Source: an uncultured Idiomarina sp.
Lineage (GTDB): Bacteria > Pseudomonadota > Gammaproteobacteria > Enterobacterales > Alteromonadaceae
Assembly (NCBI GenBank): GCA_946885915.1
Contig: CAMPHF010000002.1
Span: 310,001-374,000, forward strand
DNA: 64,000 nucleotides
Reading direction: 5' to 3'
Part shown: positions 1 through 8,245 of the stretch, one piece after another
Layout of the letters: every line of letters begins with the position of its first letter
How positions within the stretch are numbered: the first letter of the stretch is position 1
The notes under the pieces: generated by a model
What the model saw: the letters and a program-made list of their open reading frames with translations, nothing else
Database searches by the model: none
Told to the model about the DNA's origin: nothing
Position numbers and translations under genes: made by a program

Positions 1-185
1 ACCGCGGCGCCGTTGATGCCATGCGCCTGTTCTGCCAGGAGCGCAAGCAAATACGATTAGCTCAAGATGAATTTGTGATGGTGATGCAGATTGATGATGA
101 AACGCGCACCCAAAAAGCCGGCGCAGAGTGTCAGATTTATAATGGCAGAATGGGAATTAGCTACGAGCCGCAGCAGCAGTTGTAA
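1..185 (+). CDS. C-terminal fragment of an unidentified protein
   Basis: An open frame enters from the left edge (codons in phase with position 3) and stops with TAA at 183-185, giving about 60 residues. The visible tail is charged and ends with Tyr-Glu-Pro followed by glutamines and leucine. I do not recognise the family. It is followed directly by a strong intrinsic terminator, which supports it being the real end of a transcribed gene. It converges with pyrE. Confidence 0.5.
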   Translation, partial: RGAVDAMRLFCQERKQIRLAQDEFVMVMQIDDETRTQKAGAECQIYNGRMGISYEPQQQL

Positions 186-207
186 TTAGGTTATTGCGAG
201 AGAAGTT

Positions 208-239
208 GCGCCCCGGCGGTTGCTCGGGGCGCTGTTTTT
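208..239 (+). terminator. Rho-independent terminator
   Basis: An 8-bp GC-rich perfect stem (GCGCCCCG at 208-215 with CGGGGCGC at 225-232) has a 9-nt loop and is followed by a T-rich run. It ends transcription of the partial upstream gene and lies between convergent genes. Confidence 0.85.
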
Positions 240-256
240 AGTGACTCAGCAGCGGC

Positions 257-901
257 TTAAGCAACGCCGTACTGTTCGCGATAAGCAGTGATTTGCGGTA
301 AATAAGCCTGCAACTCGCTGCTATCTTTCACGAAGTTAATTACATCGTTTAATTTTACAATGCTAATAACCGTGGCGCCATAATCGCGCTCTACTTCCTG
401 AATTGCGCTCAGCTCGCCCTTGCCTTTTTCTTGGCGATCGAGCGCAATTAACACGCCTGCGAGCGACGCGCCGTTGGCTTGCACAATTTCCATAGACTCA
501 CGAATAGCCGTGCCCGCCGTGATCACATCGTCAACTAGCATGACCCGGCCTTCCAGCGGCGAACCCACTAAGTTGCCACCCTCGCCATGGTCTTTTTTCT
601 CTTTGCGGTTGAAGCAATAAGGCACATCTTTTTGATAAGTATCGAACAGCGCAATGGCCGCCGCCGTCGCAATAGGAATGCCTTTATACGCAGGACCAAA
701 CAGCAAGTCGTACTGTACGCCGCTATCTTGTAATGCCGCCGCATAGAACCGCCCTAAGCGCGCCAAATCTGAACCTTGGTTAAACAAACCCGCATTAAAA
801 AAGTACGGGCTGGTGCGGCCAGACTTTAACGTAAATTCACCAAATTTCAGTACCCCACGGGCAATCGCAAACTCAATAAATTCTTTTTGATAGGGTTTCA
901 T
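257..901 (-). CDS. pyrE: Orotate phosphoribosyltransferase
   Basis: Converts orotate and PRPP to orotidine 5'-phosphate in de novo pyrimidine synthesis; cytoplasmic dimer. The 214-aa length matches the roughly 213 aa of enterobacterial PyrE. The PRPP-binding signature is present as [14 protein letters not shown] around residues 120-133, and the Lys-rich catalytic loop ([12 protein letters not shown]) lies just before it. It sits 31 bp downstream of rph on the same strand, the usual rph-pyrE order of gammaproteobacteria. No truncation or unusual composition seen. Confidence 0.97.
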   Translation of the reverse strand: MKPYQKEFIEFAIARGVLKFGEFTLKSGRTSPYFFNAGLFNQGSDLARLGRFYAAALQDSGVQYDLLFGPAYKGIPIATAAAIALFDTYQKDVPYCFNRKEKKDHGEGGNLVGSPLEGRVMLVDDVITAGTAIRESMEIVQANGASLAGVLIALDRQEKGKGELSAIQEVERDYGATVISIVKLNDVINFVKDSSELQAYLPQITAYREQYGVA

Positions 902-932
902 ACCAGCTTCCTACGTGATTGTTCCAGAAAAC

Positions 933-1646
933 TTAAGCCAAAGCCTGATGCTGCAGATCCATGAGTTCACGAATCGCGTGGCGGGCAAGCTCCAACATTT
1001 CTGTCATTTCTTCCAGCGCAAAGGCCTCGCCTTCCGCGGTGCCTTGCACTTCAATAAACTTCCCGGCTTCAGTCATCACCACGTTCATGTCGGTTTCTGC
1101 GTTCGAATCTTCGGCGTAATCTAAATCCGCCACTGGCGTGCCCTTATAAATGCCCACCGAAATGGCCGCCACCATACCTTTAAGTGGATTCACCTTCACC
1201 ATGCCCGCTTTGCGCATGTAGTTCAGGGCATCGACCAGAGCTACACAAGCACCAGTAATAGACGCCGTACGAGTGCCGCCGTCGGCTTGAATGACATCGC
1301 AATCAATCGTAATAGTGTTTTCGCCAAGCGCGCTTAAATCTACACATGAACGCAGCGCCCGACCAATGAGACGTTGAATTTCCATGGTACGGCCACCTTG
1401 CTTACCACGCGCCGCTTCGCGATCTGAGCGCGTGTGCGTAGCACGTGGCAACATGCCGTATTCCGCCGTAACCCAACCTTGCCCTTTGCCCTTCAAAAAG
1501 CGCGGCACACCTTTCACCACACTGGCATTACACAGCACTTTGGTATTGCCGAATTCAATTAACACCGAGCCCTCGGCGTGCAGTGTGTATTGGCGAGTAA
1601 TAGTTACCGGACGAATTTGTTGAGCAGTACGGCCACTTGGACGCAT
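933..1646 (-). CDS. rph: Ribonuclease PH
   Basis: Phosphorolytic 3'-5' exoribonuclease that trims tRNA 3' ends and other RNAs; hexamer of the PNPase/RNase PH fold. The N-terminus [20 protein letters not shown] is the family start, so I use the ATG at 1646 (237 aa, preceded by AGAGG) rather than the TTG two codons upstream. Family motifs are visible, such as [15 protein letters not shown] around residues 75-90 (phosphate-binding arginines) and the [15 protein letters not shown] block. Upstream of pyrE in the same direction and divergent from yicC. Confidence 0.97.
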   Translation of the reverse strand: MRPSGRTAQQIRPVTITRQYTLHAEGSVLIEFGNTKVLCNASVVKGVPRFLKGKGQGWVTAEYGMLPRATHTRSDREAARGKQGGRTMEIQRLIGRALRSCVDLSALGENTITIDCDVIQADGGTRTASITGACVALVDALNYMRKAGMVKVNPLKGMVAAISVGIYKGTPVADLDYAEDSNAETDMNVVMTEAGKFIEVQGTAEGEAFALEEMTEMLELARHAIRELMDLQHQALA

Positions 1647-1772
1647 GGGCAAACCTCTTTGGCTGGATATGATATTAATGGCCGCGAATTATATCAGATG
1701 TGAATGCAAAATACCGTGGCGATGGTAGACTTACAGCCAGCTACACACATGCAGCACCTAATGGATAAGCAC

Positions 1773-2636
1773 ATGATTCAAAGTATGACAGGGTACGCCC
1801 GGCACGAAATGAAAGCCGATTGGGGCAACGTGGTTTGGGAAATTCGTTCGGTAAATCAACGTTATTTAGAAACCTACTTTCGCTTACCTGAACAATTTCG
1901 CGGACTCGAAAATAACCTGCGCGAGCGCTTCCGCAAGCAACTGCAACGCGGCAAAGTGGAAGCCAACCTGCGCGTGCATATTGAGCAAAGCACCCAAACC
2001 AGCCTGACCTTGAACGAAGAGCTAGCGAAAAGCGTGATTTCGAGCGCCAACTGGGTCGCCAATCAGTCGATGAGCTCGCAGCTAAATCCGATTGACGTGT
2101 TGCGCTGGCCAGGCGTAGTAGCCGCCGCCGAAGAAGATATGGATGCCATGCAGGCCGATATATTAACCGCGCTGGAAGCCACTTTAAGCGAGTTTATTGG
2201 GAACCGCGAAAGTGAAGGCAGCGCCCTACGCCGGCTAATTGAAGAACGCCTAGATGGCATTCAAAACCAAGTGGAATTTGTGCGTGGACGCATGCCAGAA
2301 GTGCTGCAGTGGCAACGTGAACGCTTACTAACCCGGTTTGAAGAAGCCAAAGTAGAGCTAGATGCGCAACGCGTAGAACAAGAAATGGTGATGCTGGCAC
2401 AGAAAAGCGATGTAGCCGAAGAGCTCGACCGACTGATGGCGCACGTAGTGGAAACCCGCAAAATTCTGAGCAAAGGTGGCGCGTGTGGCCGCCGCTTAGA
2501 TTTCATGATGCAGGAATTTAACCGCGAAGCGAACACGCTTGGCTCGAAGTCGATAAGCGCTGACATTACCACCGCCGCGGTGGAGCTGAAGGTGCTGATT
2601 GAGCAGATGCGCGAGCAGATCCAAAATATCGAGTGA
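1773..2636 (+). CDS. yicC: YicC/YloC family endoribonuclease
   Basis: YicC-family protein, reported in E. coli as an endoribonuclease acting on small RNAs. The conserved N-terminus MIQSMTGYARHE fixes the start at 1773 (287 aa, same length as E. coli YicC); upstream in-frame Met codons are rejected. The C-terminal block GGACGRRLDFMMQEFNREAN with NTLGSKS is diagnostic. The last codons (QIQNIE-stop) double as the attachment site of the island that follows: the same residues in different third-position bases recur at 26464-26486. The usual downstream neighbour gmk is not next to it in this window. Confidence 0.95.
   Translation: MIQSMTGYARHEMKADWGNVVWEIRSVNQRYLETYFRLPEQFRGLENNLRERFRKQLQRGKVEANLRVHIEQSTQTSLTLNEELAKSVISSANWVANQSMSSQLNPIDVLRWPGVVAAAEEDMDAMQADILTALEATLSEFIGNRESEGSALRRLIEERLDGIQNQVEFVRGRMPEVLQWQRERLLTRFEEAKVELDAQRVEQEMVMLAQKSDVAEELDRLMAHVVETRKILSKGGACGRRLDFMMQEFNREANTLGSKSISADITTAAVELKVLIEQMREQIQNIE
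2614..2636 (+). other. attL of the island, in the yicC 3' end
   Basis: The last 23 bp of yicC match 26464-26486 at 19 positions, with an uninterrupted 10-bp core AGCAGATCCA (2614-2623). The four differences are transitions; three are at third codon positions and the last turns TGA into TAA, so both copies encode QIQNIE-stop. That is the footprint of a site-specific element that replaces the end of its target gene. Integrases of mobilizable genomic islands related to those mobilised by SXT/R391 are known to target this gene end. Confidence 0.85.
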
Positions 2637-2663
2637 TGTCCACAGATGTCCGTAATCAACCTT

Positions 2664-2693
2664 AAGGCTCTTTATTTAAAGGGCTTTTTTATT
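2664..2693 (+). terminator. Rho-independent terminator after yicC
   Basis: A 10-bp stem with two G-U pairs (AAGGCTCTTT at 2664-2673 with AAAGGGCTTT at 2678-2687), 4-nt loop, followed by a T-rich tail. Lying inside the island, it provides the termination signal for yicC after integration. Confidence 0.75.
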
Positions 2694-2719
2694 TTCAGTG
2701 TCCGTTGAAATCCGTATAA

Positions 2720-2796
2720 AGTGGTGGGTATCCAGTAAATAGTGGTGGGTAAAGTGGTGGGTATGCTATAGTTCTGTGAAGTACAAGTGGTGGGTA
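2720..2796 (+). repeat. Four direct copies of AGTGGTGGGTA (left integrase arm sites)
   Basis: Exact 11-bp copies start at 2720, 2741, 2753 and 2786, all in the same orientation, between the yicC end and the integrase start. Two further near-copies lie close to the right end (26373-26395). Their absence from the rest of the intergenic DNA and their position 0.1-0.2 kb from the att core on both sides fit arm-type binding sites of a lambda/P4-type integrase. They could also autoregulate int, since they occupy its promoter region. Inference, not shown. Confidence 0.65.
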
Positions 2797-2834
2797 AATC
2801 TTAATTTCCACCTTTACTCATAGGAATCAATAGC

Positions 2835-4067
2835 TTGGCTAACCTTACCGCAACTAAAGTCGCTTCATTAGCAAAGAAAACGCCTGGCAGATTCGCCGAT
2901 GGTGGTGGGTTATATTTTGTCGTACCCACCACGACTGATAAAAAGCCTGGGCAAGCTTATTGGATGCTTCGTTATAGCTTTAACAAAAAGCGCCGTGAAT
3001 TGACTCTGGGTAAATACACCGATATGTCATTGAGTGAAGCTCGTGCGCAAGCCGCTTTGAAAATGGCTCAGGTTCGTGAAGGTCAGAATCTGGTGGCGTT
3101 GAAAAAACAAGCTCAGATGCAAGAGTTCAAGACCGTGAATGATCTGTTCGAAGATTGGCAACAGGTGAACCGCAAACGCCTGAAGCATCCACAAATTCCA
3201 GAACGCGTCTATCGCAATGATATTGCTCCTCATATCGGGGAATACAACGTTGACCAAGTTACCGCTCGGGACATCCGGCGGGTGATCACGGCCATTAATG
3301 ATTCAGGTCGCCCTACTATTTCCAACGATGCATTGATGTACTGCAAACAGTTGTTTAATCACGGCATCAAGCTTGACGTGGTTGGCGCTAACCCGGCAAG
3401 TGCGTTTCAGGTAGACGATGCAGGTGGTATTGAGAAAAGCCGAGACCGCGCCCTTACCATTGATGAGCTTAAGCATGCATTTAAAGTGTTCAGAGCGAAT
3501 CCGCAGTCATTTACCCGTGATAATTACATCGCCTGCACCTTGCTGGTACTGCTGGGTTGCCGGAAATCGGAACTATGTGAAGCGAAATGGAAGGAATTTG
3601 ACCTCGAGAACGGCGTTTGGGAGCTTCCTAAGGAACGAAGTAAGTCAGGTGTAGGGCTAACCATTCCATTACCGGATTTAGCCGTAGAGCTGTTCCAGGA
3701 GCTTCAAATTCGTGCGGCGGGATCAGACTACGTATTTCCGAGTCGCCGCCGAGCCATTCGTCCACACATGGGACCTGATACCTTAAACCGAGCGATTGGT
3801 AAGATGTTCGGCATTGAAACGGGCAAACGCACCACGCCACCTAACTTGATGGGTGAGTTAGAATACTTTCGTGTACATGACTTACGTCGTACCTGCCGCA
3901 CATTACTAGCGAGTTTGGGCGTACCTGGCCACGTTGCCGAGCGATGCCTTAACCATAAATTGAAAGGGGTTGAGGGCATTTACGACCGGCATGATTACTT
4001 CGAGGAGCGAAGAGAGGCGCTTGCCTTGCTTGCCGCGCGGCTGAAGCCTATTCTCGCTCCTAATTAA
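2835..4067 (+). CDS. int: P4-type tyrosine integrase of the yicC island
   Basis: Site-specific tyrosine recombinase expected to integrate and excise the island at yicC. The N-terminus has the DUF4102-like arm-binding domain (residues about 1-90, with the DGGGLYFVV and RRELTLGKY elements). The catalytic domain shows Arg in LLGCRKSELCEAKW, HDLRRT, and the nucleophile region GIYDRHDY near residue 390, so it looks active. The start is TTG at 2835 with AGGAA eight bases upstream; an in-frame stop lies close upstream and no ATG is available. It lies 0.2 kb inside attL, the normal place for such a gene. The 410-aa length is normal. Confidence 0.93.
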   Translation: MANLTATKVASLAKKTPGRFADGGGLYFVVPTTTDKKPGQAYWMLRYSFNKKRRELTLGKYTDMSLSEARAQAALKMAQVREGQNLVALKKQAQMQEFKTVNDLFEDWQQVNRKRLKHPQIPERVYRNDIAPHIGEYNVDQVTARDIRRVITAINDSGRPTISNDALMYCKQLFNHGIKLDVVGANPASAFQVDDAGGIEKSRDRALTIDELKHAFKVFRANPQSFTRDNYIACTLLVLLGCRKSELCEAKWKEFDLENGVWELPKERSKSGVGLTIPLPDLAVELFQELQIRAAGSDYVFPSRRRAIRPHMGPDTLNRAIGKMFGIETGKRTTPPNLMGELEYFRVHDLRRTCRTLLASLGVPGHVAERCLNHKLKGVEGIYDRHDYFEERREALALLAARLKPILAPN

Positions 4068-4070
4068 CAA

Positions 4071-5351
4071 CTAGTTTGTTTTATTGGGCATCTGGGGAGT
4101 TGGGAACTTCACTGATTTAATCTCTTCCGGTGTCGCGTTGCCTATTTTTGCCCTATTTACTAGGCTTTTAAATGATTCTATCGATTGAGGTATCTCGTCG
4201 CTATCAAATCGAGATGGTTGTCGCCAATCGCGGCCATCGGACTGCACCAATTGATGACTTACAAGTTGGTCTTTAACTTTATTTCGCTCTTCCACAAGTG
4301 ACGTGACAAGGTGACTTAGTGCATCAATAATTGCCCGCTGACGTTCCATCTCGTCATCGCTAAACCTTAAATCTTTGAGTTCATTATTCAGGTCGCGTTC
4401 TAACTCTCGGTTTGTGCTAGAAAGCTCCGCTACTCGTTGCTCTAGATTGTTTATCCGATGCTTGAAGCCCTCGGTGTTAAGAGCATCTTTCACCAATTGA
4501 TCGATGAATTCATCCTCTTTAATAGCGCTAGTATTAAGTTGCTTGTAGTGCAATTTTTCGAATTTGTAACGGTATTTGGCAAGCTTGCCAGTTGTCCTTT
4601 GGGGTAGTTCGAAAACATCATCGATGCGGAGATCATCTATAGTTCTTTTTACTTCGTCTGTCGTTAGCTTTCGACCCAATAAGCCAGGTGCCGAGCGGCT
4701 TGCTATAGACTTATTTATATTGTGTAAAACGCCCTCTCGAATCATCAACGTAAGCACGTCCTCAGCATCTAAAGGATTGACTTGCCCGTTGTTCGCGTTT
4801 GCTTGCTTGTTCAGCTTCTCGATAAATCCATAGACTTTCTTGCCCAGTGATGCCTCGTCAGGAAACGCGCGGTTACCAAATATGAAGTCGCCCACTCCGT
4901 GCTCTCGTGCAAAAGGGTTCGTAATGTCTTTCACGGTCAGTTTTTTTCGTTGCCTAGCTTTGTCGGTGAATAGGGAGTTGATACTGGCTGATTCGCGGAT
5001 GAGCGTGTCGATCAGTTCATTTTTGCTGGCGGATGTTTCGTCGCTTAAGGTATTCAGCTGTTTGTCTGAGGTGATCGATATTTCGAAGGTTCGGCTCACC
5101 TTGTTTCCAGCACTTCGCCTCTTTTCAAATTGCTCATAAGCCGACTTTAAGTTGCGCAAAAATCGATAATCGCTGTCCTTAGATTGTTCATACAAATGGA
5201 CGATATGATCTTTAAGTGACTGTGAGTCATCGACATCTTGACGCAGTGGAGGGCTATTCCGACGGTCCCTGAAATATTTCTTTAACCAAGTTACCGCTTC
5301 CCGATCCTGAAGGTCAAAATTGATGATCCAGTGGCTCCGTTTCTTGCTCAT
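4071..5351 (-). CDS. Putative DNA-binding coiled-coil protein with ribbon-helix-helix-like segment
   Basis: 426 aa, family not recognised. Residues about 86-122 read like a ribbon-helix-helix unit: a short strand (SRTFEISIT), a helix (SDKQLNTLSDET), a turn and a second helix (SKNELIDTLIRES). Residues about 295-365 are a charged heptad-like coiled coil. AGGAGA precedes the ATG at 5351. Directly upstream lie six tandem 12-bp repeats (5375-5446), a natural binding array, so a role as autoregulated partition or replication-control protein is plausible. It converges with int, 3 bp apart. Function is inference; gene reality is supported by length, start signal and context. Confidence 0.75.
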   Translation of the reverse strand: MSKKRSHWIINFDLQDREAVTWLKKYFRDRRNSPPLRQDVDDSQSLKDHIVHLYEQSKDSDYRFLRNLKSAYEQFEKRRSAGNKVSRTFEISITSDKQLNTLSDETSASKNELIDTLIRESASINSLFTDKARQRKKLTVKDITNPFAREHGVGDFIFGNRAFPDEASLGKKVYGFIEKLNKQANANNGQVNPLDAEDVLTLMIREGVLHNINKSIASRSAPGLLGRKLTTDEVKRTIDDLRIDDVFELPQRTTGKLAKYRYKFEKLHYKQLNTSAIKEDEFIDQLVKDALNTEGFKHRINNLEQRVAELSSTNRELERDLNNELKDLRFSDDEMERQRAIIDALSHLVTSLVEERNKVKDQLVSHQLVQSDGRDWRQPSRFDSDEIPQSIESFKSLVNRAKIGNATPEEIKSVKFPTPQMPNKTN

Positions 5352-5374
5352 GGAAATCCATTCTCCTAATAATT

Positions 5375-5446
5375 AACAAGGTTTCAAACAGGCTTTAAAA
5401 CAGGCTTTAAAACAAGCTTTTCAACAAGCATGAAAACAAGTTTTAA
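5375..5446. repeat. Six tandem 12-bp iterons
   Basis: Back-to-back copies of the unit AACARGYTTTMA start at 5375, 5387, 5399, 5411, 5423 and 5435. Copies 2 and 3 are identical (AACAGGCTTTAA); the others differ at a few positions. Period 12 places each copy on a similar face of the helix. The array begins 24 bp upstream of the ATG at 5351 and is followed by AT-rich DNA and a Rep-like gene. This is typical of a plasmid iteron, a centromere-like site or a cooperative operator. Confidence 0.85.
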
Positions 5447-5789
5447 ACTTATTCCAGTACCCTATCAGGTCCTTTATTTAAAAGGTTCTGAGATATCACG
5501 TGTTTGAGGTTATACTTGATGAGAAATATAGTCAAAGTCAAACCGTTAAATTAAATCACATTAATTAAACAAGAAAATTAAGAAGTAGGAGCACGAACTC
5601 GAGGCGTATAAATTGATGTTTTGTTCAAATTAATTTCGATGGAATTTAATGGCATTTTCGAGCTTAAATGCTCGGTAGGTAATTATTTGAATGTATGTAT
5701 TAGTAATATATACATAATCAATAAGTGACTATTGGAGAGCAGCATAAAAGCTGCTCGACCATAACAGTCAGTATTATAAAGATACATAA
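5447..5789. other. AT-rich gene-free region between iterons and the Rep-like gene
   Basis: About 340 bp without a convincing gene. It is strongly AT-rich, with runs such as ATTAATTAAAC and TAATATATACATAAT, flanked by the iterons on one side and two hairpins on the other. A small hairpin with 7-bp arms (GAGCAGC/GCTGCTC) and a 6-nt loop lies at 5737-5756. The composition and neighbours suggest a replication origin or a promoter region for the divergent genes; I see no other landmark. Confidence 0.45.
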
Positions 5790-5832
5790 AGGACTCCTTG
5801 TATGAAGCAGTCACATTCATACAAGGAGTCCT
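5790..5832 (+). promoter_or_regulatory. 17-bp perfect inverted repeat enclosing the Shine-Dalgarno of the Rep-like gene
   Basis: AGGACTCCTTGTATGAA (5790-5806) and its exact reverse complement (5816-5832) flank a 9-nt loop. The right arm contains AAGGAG, the ribosome binding site of the ATG at 5834. As RNA this forms a very stable hairpin hiding the ribosome binding site; as DNA it could be a protein-binding palindrome or a replication nick-site hairpin. Perfect pairing across 17 bp is clearly selected. Confidence 0.8.
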
Positions 5833-5833
5833 C

Positions 5834-6493
5834 ATGAACAAGCGAGCTAAAGATAACACCAACCTAAAGCTAACCTATGAATCAACATTCAAGGGTAAGG
5901 ATATTTATCAGTCAAGTGATGGTCTTGTAATCAATTACCTAGAATCAATCGATACAGTTTTTACGAATGCATTCAACGATTATGGTCGATTGATAGTGGT
6001 GCGAATCGACCTGCGTTATCCAAATCGGCCAGACGTGTTTCATCAAGAGGGTGATATCGGGGATTTTTTCAAAAAGCTTGATTATCAATTTAAAGTTGAG
6101 CGCACGCGACGAATGAAAAGTTATGGGCGTGGTCACTCCTGTGTATTACGTGGCTTCTGGTGTATTGAGCAGGACTCATCATCGAATCCTCACTATCACG
6201 TTGTATTGGTACTGCACGAAGCTTTTTTTGGTTGTCTAGGGCAGTTTAAAGGGAACACTAGAAGCCTTTCGCATTTCATTAGGCTTGCTTGGGCTAGAGT
6301 GCTTGGAGTGAGCTTAAGCGAGCTAGGCGGTGTTGTGGAATTCCCTGACAATGGCACATATCGGATTAAACGCAGCGATAGTCATGACTGTCCGGTTTTT
6401 CAAGCGATGTATTACCGTGTTAGTTACTTGGCCAAACTAAAAACCAAGCATTACGGTGACTACAAGAAGTCATTCGGTGCCAGCCGAAAATGA
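5834..6493 (+). CDS. Inovirus Gp2 / YagK-YfjJ family replication-like protein (HUH)
   Basis: 219 aa from the ATG at 5834 (residue 13 of the longer TTG frame), chosen because AAGGAG lies 5-10 bp upstream. It resembles the YagK/YfjJ C-terminal domain, related to Gp2-type rolling-circle initiators of filamentous phages. The two-His motif is H120-Y-H122 (NPHYHVVLVL), followed by IRLAWARVLGV and a tyrosine-rich YYRVSYLAKL near residue 200 that could hold the nucleophile. An early RIDLRYP strand is also typical. A role in rolling-circle replication or mobilisation of the excised island is inferred. Its ribosome binding site sits in a 17-bp inverted repeat. Confidence 0.8.
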   Translation: MNKRAKDNTNLKLTYESTFKGKDIYQSSDGLVINYLESIDTVFTNAFNDYGRLIVVRIDLRYPNRPDVFHQEGDIGDFFKKLDYQFKVERTRRMKSYGRGHSCVLRGFWCIEQDSSSNPHYHVVLVLHEAFFGCLGQFKGNTRSLSHFIRLAWARVLGVSLSELGGVVEFPDNGTYRIKRSDSHDCPVFQAMYYRVSYLAKLKTKHYGDYKKSFGASRK

Positions 6494-6517
6494 CTACCTC
6501 ATAATTAAATACTGCGT

Positions 6518-6557
6518 TGGGTAATCCTGTGAACGAATAACTTTCAGGAGAATCCCA
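6518..6557 (+). promoter_or_regulatory. Weaker hairpin over the Shine-Dalgarno of the second Gp2-like gene
   Basis: TGGG (6518-6521) and TCCTG (6525-6529) can pair with CAGGA (6545-6549, the ribosome binding site) and TCCCA (6553-6557, ending in the start A), with a small internal loop. It mirrors the arrangement at 5790-5832 but is imperfect. Confidence 0.4.
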
Positions 6558-7144
6558 TGACATCAATCTTTGTTGGTAATACTTTTAAATCGCTTCCCGT
6601 AGAGTTTAGCAAATATGGTCTTTCGCCAAGTCGTCTGCGGCAATTACATCATGAGTTGGTTTTGCGCCCTGAGCAGAGTCAATCGATAGCTGTTGTAACG
6701 CTATCGCTTGCCTTGCCCGATGATGGCAAATACCGGCAATTCAAAGAGCTTATACGCGCATTTGAGAAATCGCTTCGCGATGAACTGCGCTGGTCAGGTG
6801 ATAAGCGGCTAGAGCATAACAAACGCTTTTATCAGTCCAACGTTCGCTTTTTGTGGGCTTATGACGTTGATGGCGAAAGACGTCCAAAGACGCGCACATG
6901 GCGCCTGGCAATTGCTATACATGGCCATGAGTTGCGTGAAGCAGCCACTGCCGTTACCGAGTTTAAACTGTTTGCAAAAATGGCATGGTGTCGAGCACTC
7001 GGTTTCTCAAAGTTTAAGCCCGGTTCATTGGTGAAGCTCGGAAGAAAACCCGTGGTAACACTTGATAAGACATCCAATGATTACTTCACCGAGCTAGAGC
7101 ACGTTTTTCGTCGATTGAGTTTACTTGCGCAATTACCAGCATAA
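6557..7144 (+). CDS. Diverged paralogue of the Gp2/YagK-like protein
   Basis: 195 aa, ATG at 6557 with AGGAG six bases upstream. Landmarks follow the previous gene in order: a VTLSLALPDDG strand (compare VRIDLRYPN), a His pair in AIAIHGHEL, AKMAWCRALGFS (compare RLAWARVLGVS) and HVFRRLSLLAQL (compare MYYRVSYLAKL). The tyrosines of the first protein are missing at the last motif, so it may lack nicking activity and act as a partner or regulator. Same strand, 63 bp after the first gene. Assignment rests on this motif alignment by eye. Confidence 0.65.
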   Translation: MTSIFVGNTFKSLPVEFSKYGLSPSRLRQLHHELVLRPEQSQSIAVVTLSLALPDDGKYRQFKELIRAFEKSLRDELRWSGDKRLEHNKRFYQSNVRFLWAYDVDGERRPKTRTWRLAIAIHGHELREAATAVTEFKLFAKMAWCRALGFSKFKPGSLVKLGRKPVVTLDKTSNDYFTELEHVFRRLSLLAQLPA

Positions 7145-7160
7145 AACAATACCGGATTGG

Positions 7161-7433
7161 CTAGCGGAGCTTGTCGACCAGCTCCTGATAATAGCATTCA
7201 AGGAACACGCCAGATGACCCCTTAAGTTTGGTAGCAATACTGTGGTCACGATTTGCGAACCGGCGACCACAGCTCAGGCATTCATACTTATCTTTGGTTC
7301 CATAAACTGGGACCGCGAATTTACCGCAGTCATTACAGCTTAGGGATTCGCGCTTGATGATCCCGAGGTAACGTTTCTCTTCATGGTCATGGTAACCATC
7401 CCATGCCTTACCTAATAGATTGAATAATCCCAT
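7161..7433 (-). CDS. Small zinc-ribbon protein
   Basis: 90 aa from the ATG at 7433, preceded by a near-perfect AAGGAGG five bases upstream; the longer frame beginning at 7526 is rejected. Two CxxC knuckles are present (CNDCGKF and CLSCGRRF, residues about 35-60), forming one zinc ribbon. Function unknown; such proteins are often nucleic-acid binding or accessory. It converges with the Gp2-like pair. Confidence 0.65.
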   Translation of the reverse strand: MGLFNLLGKAWDGYHDHEEKRYLGIIKRESLSCNDCGKFAVPVYGTKDKYECLSCGRRFANRDHSIATKLKGSSGVFLECYYQELVDKLR

Positions 7434-7582
7434 TATGTCCTCCTTGCACTCTGAATGGCATCTATGCGCCAGCACAACAAATGTTGGCTGGTTAATCAGT
7501 GCGTGGTAGAAAATGCCACCAACCAATCGCTGTATAGGTTCAGCCGGTCGATAGGTGTGACGAATGGGCAGGAGATAAATTT

Positions 7583-7879
7583 ATGAGTTATCGAATTCGC
7601 CCGCTTAAGGCAGCGCAAATAAAGGCAACGGCAAAGCAGACCAAATACAAGGAAAAGATACCCAAGGAGTTGGTCGATGCCATCACAACCATGTCGAGCT
7701 TAGTTAGCAAAGAGGGCATGCAGGTGCAGGAACAAGCCATATACTTAAGTACCACCCTTGCCAACCGACTGCCGAAGTCGCTTGAGTCGGTGGACTTTTG
7801 TTCAGCATTAGCGCAGGAATTTTTAAGTCAAAACTTGGAGGCGCTTTATTTGGCTGGACGGGTTGCGAAGAAAAAGTAG
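7583..7879 (+). CDS. Hypothetical protein, 98 aa
   Basis: Small basic, mainly helical protein with no motif I recognise. ATG at 7583 with GGAGA eight bases upstream. It is divergent from the zinc-ribbon gene. The C-terminus is lysine-rich (VAKKK). Supported only by a good start signal and lack of a competing frame. Confidence 0.55.
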   Translation: MSYRIRPLKAAQIKATAKQTKYKEKIPKELVDAITTMSSLVSKEGMQVQEQAIYLSTTLANRLPKSLESVDFCSALAQEFLSQNLEALYLAGRVAKKK

Positions 7880-8245
7880 GCTCTACGTACGACAGTTTGC
7901 TGGCGCAACAATGCTTACGTGAACGGCATAGTGAGATCAGTGAAGTAACGAAAAAAACAATGGCGAAAGCATGGTAAAATTCTAGCAACAATAGCTCTCG
8001 ATTCTTTGCGTATCTAGTTATACAACACAGCTTGTATTGCTCCACCTAATTCTGGCAACATGAATGATTCAGTATGATTAAAAGAAAATAGGATTCGCTG
8101 AGATTTTTTGTCAGGATGGCTGCTGCCGATTTGCCACTTCAGCGTCGTCCGAGTCGAACTTCATTCATTAGTCTGCATTTTGTTTTGTAAAGATAAAAAA
8201 TCTGCAGGAACTTGAATACCACGTTAACTTAACCGGGAATTTAAT
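7880..8245. other. Gene-free stretch before the GHKL-nuclease gene
   Basis: About 365 bp. The minus-strand frame overlapping 7704-8045 has no convincing start and lies antisense to a better gene. I see no clear terminator or repeat; the region presumably holds the promoter of the next gene. Confidence 0.4.

Noticed and set aside
5375..5446. CRISPR-like array
   Set aside because: The 12-bp units are directly adjacent with no spacers and no cas genes are near.
7704..8045. 113-aa minus-strand ORF
   Set aside because: Antisense to the 98-aa gene, no start signal, no recognisable motif.
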